DNA of 6,727 nt from F1-20-MAGs119 sp964556145 (lineage in GTDB: Bacteria > Actinomycetota > Acidimicrobiia > Acidimicrobiales > Ilumatobacteraceae), in NCBI GenBank assembly GCA_964556145.1, contig CAZKVD010000083.1:1-6727 (forward strand), given 5' to 3'. The position numbers were made by a program, and so were the translations under genes. Below, piece after piece: positions 1 through 6,000 of this stretch. Positions within the stretch are counted from its first letter, which is position 1. Each line of letters opens with the position of its first letter. The notes beneath the pieces were generated by a model that did no database searches, was not told where the DNA came from, and worked only from the letters and a program-made list of their open reading frames with translations.

Positions 1-10
1 CTGTCTCCGA

Positions 11-1210
11 TCACTTCAGAGTCGCGAGGTAGGCGACGAGTTTGTCGATGTCATCCTCGGTCAGGCCGAGGTTGGGCATGCCGCGGTACTTGCCGTCGGT
101 CGGACCGAGCTTGGTTGGGTCGGCATACATCGGCTTCATGGCCGGTGCGTTGCGGAGCCAACGTCGCAGATCGGTCTGATTCAGGCACTCTTCCGAAACA
201 CCCGCGAGATACTTCTTTCCGAATTCTTCGCTCGATGCATTCCACACATCGCTTCGGCACGCCTTCGTGAGAAGGTCCCACGACGCTCCGGCGAAGGTGT
301 TGCGAGACATGAGATGCGTGAGGTTGGGGGCGACACCCGACCACACGTTTTCCTCGGGTGCGGCGATTGCCGGTGATCCATCGGCCTTCTTCAGGCCGTT
401 CACCTGGTGGCAGCGAACGCACTGGTTGAGGAAGACTGCTTCACCTTCCTTGGCGAGTGTTCCTTCGGCGGGCGATTCGGCAAGCGACAGCTGACCCTTG
501 ACCCAGGCGGCGAAGTCTTCCTTGTCGAGCGCGACTGCCTCCATGCGCATGACGGCATGTGAGAGGCCGCAGAACTCGGTGCACTGACCGGCATAGATTC
601 CCGGCTCATCGGCCTCGAGCCGCAGGTAATGGACACGCCCCGGCACCGCATCGCGTTTTCCGTTCAGTGCGGGGATCCAGTACGAGTGGATGACGTCGCG
701 GCTGGTTTCACGCAACAACACCTTGGTACCCGTGGGAATGACGAGTTGACCCGAGGTGATGATTGGGTCGGTGATGCCGTACTGCTCTTGCGCCGGGTAG
801 TCGTACTCCCACCACCACTGCTGGCCCGTCACGTTGATCACCATTTCGGTGTCATCGGTCTTTGCAAGGTCGAACACGGTCTGGAATGTGAAGACGCCGA
901 TGCCAGCCAGGATGAGCGCCGGAAGAATGGTCATGCCGATTTCAAGCACAGGCTTGCCGTGTGTCTGCTCGGGGATCGGCTGTCCACGGTCCTTGAAGCG
1001 GAACACCGCATAGGCAACTGCGACAAACACGATCACACCGACGATGCCTGCGATGGCGAAGACCGGCTTCTGCAGGTCGTCGATCATCTGGGCGTTGGGA
1101 CCCTTTGGCTGCCAAGTGTCCTGCGGTGCGTTCTTGGCACAGCCGGCGAGAAAGGCAACCGCCGACAGACCTGCGGCACCGGTGACGAGACGACGCACTG
1201 ACGTGGACAT
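11..1210 (-). CDS. ctaC: Cytochrome c oxidase subunit II with CuA site and fused C-terminal cytochrome c
   Basis: This is the electron-entry subunit of a caa3-type oxidase: it accepts electrons at heme c and passes them to a binuclear CuA centre outside the membrane. In the 399-residue product, a lipoprotein signal peptide ends in LAGC with C24. Two membrane helices (about 44-72 and 88-115) precede the aromatic GQQWWWEY stretch near 129. All CuA ligands are present: H175, C210, E212, C214, H218 and M221. The heme c site is C264-V-R-C-H268, with M378 in GMPNLGLT the probable axial ligand. An insert between these carries two extra cysteines (C318, C342). I chose the ATG at 1210 because GGAGG lies at 1219-1215. 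An in-frame ATG at 1246 would add 12 residues and overlap the upstream stop as ATGA, but would bury the signal peptide start. GGAG at 8-5, after the stop, may be the ribosome site of a further gene outside the window. Confidence 0.95.
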   Translation of the reverse strand: MSTSVRRLVTGAAGLSAVAFLAGCAKNAPQDTWQPKGPNAQMIDDLQKPVFAIAGIVGVIVFVAVAYAVFRFKDRGQPIPEQTHGKPVLEIGMTILPALILAGIGVFTFQTVFDLAKTDDTEMVINVTGQQWWWEYDYPAQEQYGITDPIITSGQLVIPTGTKVLLRETSRDVIHSYWIPALNGKRDAVPGRVHYLRLEADEPGIYAGQCTEFCGLSHAVMRMEAVALDKEDFAAWVKGQLSLAESPAEGTLAKEGEAVFLNQCVRCHQVNGLKKADGSPAIAAPEENVWSGVAPNLTHLMSRNTFAGASWDLLTKACRSDVWNASSEEFGKKYLAGVSEECLNQTDLRRWLRNAPAMKPMYADPTKLGPTDGKYRGMPNLGLTEDDIDKLVAYLATLK

Positions 1211-1214
1211 ACGG

Positions 1215-1219
1215 CCTCC
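1215..1219 (-). promoter_or_regulatory. Ribosome binding site deciding the ctaC start
   Basis: The minus strand reads GGAGG four bases before the ATG at 1210. This is the strongest Shine-Dalgarno match seen in the oxidase cluster. It supports the shorter subunit II start, whose product begins directly with a lipoprotein signal peptide, over the in-frame ATG at 1246. Confidence 0.6.
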
Positions 1220-1242
1220 GGATTGCTTGTTGATGGAACGGA

Positions 1243-2364
1243 TCATGGGACGACGACCTCGATGCTCTGGTCCTCGACGCCGGGAACGTAGAACTTGTAG
1301 GGCTTCTCGGACGCAATCGACGGCCGGTCGATGCGGAAGGTGAGGATCTGCTCTTCACCCTTCTCGATCATCTGGGTGCAGTTGTGCAGTTCTTCGACGA
1401 CTCCGTCCTGCACTTCTTTCTCGCCGTAGAACAACGTGAGGCGATGCTCACCTTCGGTTTTGTTGCGGAAGATGATCGAGATGTCGTTCGACTTCTGGAT
1501 CGTGATCTTGTTGGTGAATACCTCGAGGCCCAGTTCTCGCGCCTGCAACTTGCCGTCAACGAACTCGATTGTTGCGCTTGGGTTCGAGCGCATCGACACC
1601 TTCGCTTCGGCATTGAAGTCGAAATACTTGCTCTTCTCCTCGCCGCATTCCTTGTGGGCGAAATGGTCTTCTTCGTTTGCCTCGACCAATTGATCGCGCT
1701 TTCCGACGCTGGCTCCGGCGATTCCACCCGCGACGATTCCCACGGCTCCGATGGCACACAGCCCGACTGCAAGCGTCTTCTTCAGATTCGGCCGGATCGC
1801 GAACAACACACCGCCGGCGAGAACGAGTGACCCGACAACAATGAAAGTGATCGCGCCGGTCGTCTTCGATACCGCCAACATGATTCGTGAGAACGCCACG
1901 ACGAGCACTCCGGCACCAACCGTCGCAAGAACGGGGAACTCGAGAGGGTGAATGAGACGACCACGAATCGTTGCGTTGTACGCACGATCAGACGAAGCGG
2001 ATTCCGACCAGCCCTGAATGACCCACTCGACGAATCCGGCGCACAGCGCAACGAGGCCGAGCAGGAAAACAATCTCGTGAGTGATGAGACCAATTCCCAT
2101 CCCGACAATGCCGAGCGTGGAAACAAGGGGCCACAGGCTCGATCCAAGCGGCTCTGCATTCGCAGGTGCCGACGCATCACCAACCTGAACGTCACCGTCG
2201 CGGTTGAAGAGGGCGAGACCCGCGAGCAGACCCGACGCGATCATGATCGAGGCCAGTGCGACGGCACCTCCGACGGCACCGTCGACGGTGGCGATGTAGA
2301 TCACAAGCGCGACAGCCGAGAACCCGCTGAGGCCAATGAAGTATTTGGAACCGTTAGTGAACAT
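1243..2364 (-). CDS. Seven-helix membrane protein: CtaF-like oxidase subunit IV region plus extracytoplasmic cupredoxin-like domain
   Basis: The function is not established. Residues 1-120 of this 373-residue protein resemble actinobacterial oxidase subunit IV (CtaF): two helices (8-28, 31-53), a hydrophilic loop, then SSLWPL at 75-80 and two helices (about 78-96, 97-117) ending in a Trp-rich segment. Three more helices follow (144-165, 171-190, 197-220). Arg/Lys-rich loops (134-136, 191-196) predict the C-terminus lies outside. Residues 222-373 form a soluble domain. Its beta-rich 284-314 part (TNKITI...FRNKTEGEHRL) resembles the start of a cupredoxin, but only H307 matches a copper ligand and the usual C-H-M cluster is missing. 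C240 and C329 could form a disulfide. The ATG at 2364 follows the subunit III stop by 7 bases with AGGTG upstream. An in-frame ATG at 2448 would overlap subunit III and is unlikely. Its place between subunits III and II points to the same complex. Confidence 0.75.
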   Translation of the reverse strand: MFTNGSKYFIGLSGFSAVALVIYIATVDGAVGGAVALASIMIASGLLAGLALFNRDGDVQVGDASAPANAEPLGSSLWPLVSTLGIVGMGIGLITHEIVFLLGLVALCAGFVEWVIQGWSESASSDRAYNATIRGRLIHPLEFPVLATVGAGVLVVAFSRIMLAVSKTTGAITFIVVGSLVLAGGVLFAIRPNLKKTLAVGLCAIGAVGIVAGGIAGASVGKRDQLVEANEEDHFAHKECGEEKSKYFDFNAEAKVSMRSNPSATIEFVDGKLQARELGLEVFTNKITIQKSNDISIIFRNKTEGEHRLTLFYGEKEVQDGVVEELHNCTQMIEKGEEQILTFRIDRPSIASEKPYKFYVPGVEDQSIEVVVP

Positions 2365-2371
2365 CCCGCAC

Positions 2372-2977
2372 CTACTTCTGAACGAACACCACGAACCACA
2401 CTGCCGTGTATGCGGCAGCAAGGAAGTACCAATAAAGAGCGTGCGCATTCAGGAGATCGGTGTTGGCCGAGCGACCACCCGAGCTCTTGAACAATGCGGC
2501 GAGGGTGAAGCCCATCCCGGCCGCGATCAACGCAATCAATGTGCCTGTGATTGCGTAGAACATCGTCTGGTACGCACCGTCAGCGAGAACGATTTCCATC
2601 TCGGGATAGACCGCGACGAGAGCATTGATCAACGCGACACCCATGAGCAGGGTCATTCCGAGGGCCATGCTGGTGTGGCGCGAGTCGCGTCGCCGCGACG
2701 AGTACGCCGCCCACTGCGCCATCACGCAGGCGATGCCAACCGTTGCGAGAGCAACGTTGGTGAGAACCTCGGCCATCGCGATGTCCTTCGGCAACCAGTC
2801 TTTGATCTGCTTCAGACCGTCGGAGGATTCGCGCAATGGTGCGGCTGCACGAAAGCGCAGCCAAATCGACAACATGCCACCGATCAGCATCGCGCCTGCG
2901 GCAACGACGGCACCGGTGCCGACGAGCAGTTGGCGCCGCGGTGCGGGGCGGGGTCCGGCGGGAAGTGCGTGCGTCAT
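2372..2977 (-). CDS. ctaE: Divergent cytochrome c oxidase subunit III homologue
   Basis: This 201-residue protein has five predicted helices (about 16-40, 65-92, 103-125, 136-163, 178-200), the usual size of short bacterial subunit III. Family resemblance is clearest in the Arg-rich loop after helix 2 (SSRRRDSRHTSMAL), in GAYQTMFYAITG before helix 4, and in the final ALYWYF...VWFVVF. The family's usual TGFHGLHV reads TGTLIALI here, and YWHFVDVVW reads YWYFLAAAYTAVW, so the conserved His and Asp positions are lost. The ATG at 2977 overlaps the subunit I stop as ATGA and has GGGAG six bases upstream, which indicates translational coupling. An ORF extending to 3100 lies wholly within subunit I. 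Canonical subunit III holds no metal but stabilises subunit I. Here it appears to have changed alongside a heme-free subunit I. Assignment as subunit III is fairly secure from sequence and position. Confidence 0.82.
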   Translation of the reverse strand: MTHALPAGPRPAPRRQLLVGTGAVVAAGAMLIGGMLSIWLRFRAAAPLRESSDGLKQIKDWLPKDIAMAEVLTNVALATVGIACVMAQWAAYSSRRRDSRHTSMALGMTLLMGVALINALVAVYPEMEIVLADGAYQTMFYAITGTLIALIAAGMGFTLAALFKSSGGRSANTDLLNAHALYWYFLAAAYTAVWFVVFVQK

Positions 2978-4602
2978 TTTTCGCTCCCTGCGGGCTTCAC
3001 GTCGAGCAATGGTTCTGGACTCGATACCGATGGCACCGAGGCGAAGTTGTCGGCCGGGGCCGGCGACGAGACCGACCACTCGAGCGTCTGGGCATCCCAC
3101 GGGTCATCGCCCGCTGCCTCGCCGGCGCGGAATGCGCGCAATGCAGTGAGAAGGAACAGCACAACCGTGAGTGCGATGATTGCTTGACCGGCGGCTGCGA
3201 GTGCGTTCCACAGTTCCTGCGGACCGTCGTAGCTGAAGCCATCGACGACACCCGCTGGCTGGTTCGCAAACCCCGCGATGTAGAGCGGAAGCGACGACAG
3301 CACCGTGCCGAGGAAACCAAGCGCGCCAAGACCGAACACCGCGGACTGCGGCAACGAACGACCCCACAACTTCGGACCCCAGTACGCAACCGCACCGATT
3401 CCCATCAGCAAGGTTCCGTAGACGACGTAGTTGAACTCGCCCTCTTCGAAGACCGTGCCGGCGAGTCCGGCGGGACCGAACTGGGCAACGAGATGACCGA
3501 CCATGCCGGCGAGCACCATGGCTAGGCCAAGGAACGCAGGAACGAGCGGGGCCATCACACGCGGCCGACCCTGAGCCAAACCGAGAGCACAGCCTCCGAG
3601 CACGACGAGTGCACCGAGAACGGGCAGACCGTTGAAGAGGAGGAACGGAATGAGTTCCTTGACCTTGTCGCTTCCCGACGTGTTGGTCCACGTCAGCGAA
3701 TGCTGCACCTGTGTTGCACCGCCGAGTGCTGCGACCGTGAGGATTCCGGCACCAACGAGAAGCACCGCGCGCAGCGGGTGACGACGACCGCTGGCAACCG
3801 ATGCAACCTCGGCGACCACACCGACACCGACCACGGCGAATACGTAGGTCTGCGGCTGCGTCAGCGACCAGCCCAGCCAGTCATTGACTCCCTTGTTACC
3901 GCCGAAGGCGAGCCGACCGTAATGGTGGTCGACGTAGAGATAGATAGCCGAACCAATGACCACGGGCAGAGTGAGCAGCAACGAGACACCGCCCGTGAGC
4001 GAGGCCCACGACAACATCGGCACTCGCGACAGGTTCATTCCCGGCGCACGGTTCGTCAGCACGGTTGTGACGAGTGAAATTGATGCGGAGAGCGCACCGG
4101 CCGCGGCGATCACGGTGCCGACGAGGAAGAGGTCGACCATCTTTGCCTCGCCGCCCCCGGGACCACCGTTGGCTGCGATCGAATACACCACGACCACCAA
4201 GCCGGCGATCCACATCCAGAATCCGAACAGCGCGAGGCGCCCGAATGCGATGGCTTTTGAACCAATCTGCAGCGGCACGATTGCAATGGCGATGCCGAGC
4301 ATCAAGGGCAGGGCGACTCCGAACGCAAGAAGAACCCGATAGAGCGACGTCAGCTGGTCGATCGAATCAAGGTCGAGAATCGAATATCCCGTTGCGCTGA
4401 TGCGTTCGAAGCCGAGGAACGCGCCGACAACTGCGGCAGCGGCCCCGACGATCAACGCCGCAACGACGAAGAGACGGCCGATTTTCTTGTGGTCGGTTGT
4501 GGTTGCCCACGACCCAATGCCGACGACGAACGCCCCGAGGGCGCCGGCGCCAGAAGAGGATGCCGCGGTTGGCCCCGCGGCATGCGTATCGAACGTGGTC
4601 AT
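2974..4602 (-). CDS. ctaD: Cytochrome c oxidase subunit I homologue lacking all heme and CuB ligands
   Basis: This 542-residue protein aligns along its length with CtaD. It keeps TTDHKKIG (35-42), VPLQIG (109-114), AFGRL (119-123), VTT...NRAPGM (178-189), AYWGPKLWGR (406-415) and a tail of DDPW (499-502), LEW (507-509) and NF (519-520). The six universal metal-binding histidines are all replaced. The low-spin heme His is Y88 in an ungapped alignment. HPEVY reads Q249-P-Q-T-Y253, with only the Tyr kept. AHHMF reads ATQVQ (296-300). AHFHY reads G388-E-F-N-Y392. It therefore should not bind heme a, heme a3 or CuB, and cannot reduce oxygen by the known mechanism. The frame is open and the flanking motifs are intact, so simple gene decay is unlikely. 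The ATG at 4602 sets the N-terminus, with only weak AAAGAG about 12 bases upstream. Membership of the CtaD family is very likely; the biochemical role is unknown. Confidence 0.9.
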   Translation of the reverse strand: MTTFDTHAAGPTAASSSGAGALGAFVVGIGSWATTTDHKKIGRLFVVAALIVGAAAAVVGAFLGFERISATGYSILDLDSIDQLTSLYRVLLAFGVALPLMLGIAIAIVPLQIGSKAIAFGRLALFGFWMWIAGLVVVVYSIAANGGPGGGEAKMVDLFLVGTVIAAAGALSASISLVTTVLTNRAPGMNLSRVPMLSWASLTGGVSLLLTLPVVIGSAIYLYVDHHYGRLAFGGNKGVNDWLGWSLTQPQTYVFAVVGVGVVAEVASVASGRRHPLRAVLLVGAGILTVAALGGATQVQHSLTWTNTSGSDKVKELIPFLLFNGLPVLGALVVLGGCALGLAQGRPRVMAPLVPAFLGLAMVLAGMVGHLVAQFGPAGLAGTVFEEGEFNYVVYGTLLMGIGAVAYWGPKLWGRSLPQSAVFGLGALGFLGTVLSSLPLYIAGFANQPAGVVDGFSYDGPQELWNALAAAGQAIIALTVVLFLLTALRAFRAGEAAGDDPWDAQTLEWSVSSPAPADNFASVPSVSSPEPLLDVKPAGSEK

Positions 4603-4709
4603 GGAGGGCTAACTCTTTCTCGAAATGACGTACCGAGACTATCCATCGGCAACTCTCAGAACGGAAACCAAGACCACGCAAGATTGGCCTTGTGGGCTTG
4701 TGATGATGG
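4603..4709 (-). other. Spacer between ctaB and the subunit I gene
   Basis: These 107 non-coding bases follow the ctaB stop (TAA at 4712-4710). It is by far the longest gap inside the cluster. I found no hairpin followed by a T run that would make a terminator, and no convincing -35/-10 pair. It could hold a separate promoter for the oxidase genes or be a transcribed leader; the sequence alone does not decide. Confidence 0.4.
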
Positions 4710-5660
4710 TTACGAGACGCCGTGTCGGACGAGCACGTCGATCGTGAGCGCACCGAACACGAGGGTGATGTACGAGATCGAGTACGAAAAGAGTCGCATT
4801 GACACGGCTGGCGTGGGGCGGCGGCGCAGCAGATCCACTCCGGCGAGGAATCCGACCCCCAAAGCCAGCGCCGAAATCCAATAAATGGGCCCGAGGTCGG
4901 CTACGGGGGCCAAAATCAGGCTACATGTGACCAAAGTCACAGTATAAATGAACATGCTGCGGATCGTGCTCTGCATTGGGACCACCGTCGGCAACATCGG
5001 CACATTCGCCGCGCGGTAGTCGTCGGCGTGGCGAATCGCAAGCGCCCAGAAATGGGGCGGTGTCCACAGGAAAATCAGGGCGAAAAGCACCACTGCCGCC
5101 CACGAGACCTGGTTGGTGACCGCCGACCACCCAACCAGAACCGGAACCGCCCCGGCCGCGCCGCCAATGACGATGTTCTGGCGGCTCGTGCGCTTCAGCC
5201 ACAGCGAATAGACGACCACGTAAAAAAGGGTGGCACTGAAGGTCAGGACCGCGGACAACAGGTTTGCCCCGGCCCACAGGACTGCGAACGCAACGGCCTC
5301 GAGGGCCCATGCGAACACAACGGCCTGTCGCGGAGTGACGAGCCCCGTCACGAGGGGCCGGTGCTTGGTGCGCTCCATCAGCTTGTCGATGTCACGGTCG
5401 ATCACCATGTTGAGGGCATTCGCGCCGCCTGCAGCAAGCGTTCCACCGATCAGGGTGACAACGACGAGCGCAGTCGATGGCCAACCCTTTTGGGCAAGAA
5501 CCATTGTCGGAACGGTTGTCACCAACAGCAGTTCGATGATTCGCGGCTTGGTGAGAGCGATGAAACCGCCGACGACCGACCGCGGTTTGCGTCCGTCCCC
5601 GTGGGACAGCGTCTTGCGCGCGATCCGCGAGGGGACAATGGGTCGGGCGTTGACAGCCAT
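4710..5660 (-). CDS. ctaB: Protoheme IX farnesyltransferase (heme O synthase)
   Basis: CtaB is a UbiA-family membrane prenyltransferase. It adds a farnesyl group from farnesyl diphosphate to heme B, giving heme O, the precursor of heme A for aa3-type oxidases. The 316-residue product has the expected length. TKPRIIELLLVTTVPTM (37-53) begins the first helix. The first Asp motif is intact (N84, D88, D92), followed by HRPLVTG. WTPPHFWALAI (199-209), characteristic of heme O synthases, precedes the second Asp motif D213-D214-Y and VPMLP. About eight to nine hydrophobic helices are visible. I chose the ATG at 5660 because the product then has the family's usual N-terminus; more upstream in-frame starts would run through clpS on the other strand. 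No good Shine-Dalgarno is visible, and TACGAT at 5675-5670 suggests a nearly leaderless transcript. The enzyme looks active, which implies that the cell makes heme O or A for some oxidase. Confidence 0.95.
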   Translation of the reverse strand: MAVNARPIVPSRIARKTLSHGDGRKPRSVVGGFIALTKPRIIELLLVTTVPTMVLAQKGWPSTALVVVTLIGGTLAAGGANALNMVIDRDIDKLMERTKHRPLVTGLVTPRQAVVFAWALEAVAFAVLWAGANLLSAVLTFSATLFYVVVYSLWLKRTSRQNIVIGGAAGAVPVLVGWSAVTNQVSWAAVVLFALIFLWTPPHFWALAIRHADDYRAANVPMLPTVVPMQSTIRSMFIYTVTLVTCSLILAPVADLGPIYWISALALGVGFLAGVDLLRRRPTPAVSMRLFSYSISYITLVFGALTIDVLVRHGVS

Positions 5661-5691
5661 GGAAACGCAATCGTACGGGCAGAATGGTGTC
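5661..5691. promoter_or_regulatory. Divergent ctaB/clpS intergenic region with overlapping promoter candidates
   Basis: Only 31 bases separate the two assigned starts, so both promoters must overlap each other or the coding ends. On the minus strand TACGAT (5675-5670) fits the TAnnnT form of a -10 element and ends nine bases before the ctaB ATG. On the plus strand CAGAAT (5680-5685) ends six bases before the clpS GTG. Neither gene has a clear Shine-Dalgarno, so leaderless mRNAs, common in actinobacteria, are plausible. The -35 matches are poor. Assignment is by eye only. Confidence 0.3.
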
Positions 5692-6000
5692 GTGCCATCA
5701 ACGGTGCCCTCGACTCGCGAAGAAGTCGGTCTCGACGAAAACACCGACACGACGAGTGATTCGCCATGGGTTGTCATCGTCTGGAACGACCCCATCAACC
5801 TCATGTCGTACGTCACTCTTGTCCTGCGCAAACTGTTCGGTTTCAGCCTGGAAAAAGCAACACAGTTGATGCTCGACGTTCATCACAAGGGTCGAGCCGT
5901 GGTGTCGAGCGGGCCACGCGAGCGGGCCGAGCTCGATGTTTATCGGCTGCACGAACACGGTCTGTGGGCGACAATGCAAAAAGACGGCGCCGACTCGTGA
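5692..6000 (+). CDS. clpS: ATP-dependent Clp protease adaptor ClpS
   Basis: ClpS binds proteins with destabilising N-terminal residues and hands them to the Clp ATPase (ClpC or ClpA) with ClpP for degradation in the cytoplasm. In the 102-residue form a flexible, acidic N-terminal tail (1-25) precedes the core. The core carries VIVWNDP with N32-D33, M38, and MLDVHH with M60 and H64. These match the pocket residues of E. coli ClpS (N34, D35, M40, M62, H66). The HEHGLWATM end is of actinobacterial type. The start is uncertain. The GTG at 5692 gives MPSTVPSTREE and a normal length; the ATG at 5659 would add 11 residues and overlap the ctaB start codon at CCATGG; the GTG at 5704 is also possible. 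It shares one base with the next gene, so the two are probably co-translated. Confidence 0.93.
   Translation: MPSTVPSTREEVGLDENTDTTSDSPWVVIVWNDPINLMSYVTLVLRKLFGFSLEKATQLMLDVHHKGRAVVSSGPRERAELDVYRLHEHGLWATMQKDGADS

Noticed and set aside
1211..1246. Longer subunit II start at 1246
   Set aside because: It would add MIRSINKQSGGR before a standard lipoprotein signal peptide. The GGAGG at 1219-1215 serves the ATG at 1210. It stays possible because of the ATGA overlap with the upstream stop.
1948..2490. Plus-strand open frame opposite the CtaF-like gene
   Set aside because: Low-complexity, charged translation with no family resemblance; it mirrors codon bias of the real minus-strand gene.
2836..3525. 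Plus-strand open frame opposite subunits I and III
   Set aside because: Arg/His-rich product with no motifs, antisense to well-supported oxidase genes.
2974..4602. Ligand loss in subunit I explained by a frameshift or pseudogene
   Set aside because: Conserved motifs flank each altered site in the same frame, the reading frame is open for 542 codons, and the C-terminal CtaD signature is intact.
2974..4602. Subunit I as a cbb3-type oxidase or nitric oxide reductase subunit
   Set aside because: Those families also keep all six histidines, and the C-terminal DDPW...LEW...NF signature and the order of motifs fit CtaD.
5650..5655. TTGACA as a -35 element for clpS
   Set aside because: A perfect hexamer, but it is the reverse complement of ctaB codons 2-4, and the nearest plausible -10 (CAGAAT) is 24 bases away, too far for a standard promoter.
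5028..5759. Plus-strand open frame opposite ctaB
   Set aside because: The opposite strand encodes clear heme O synthase motifs; this product is charged, motif-free and has no ribosome site.
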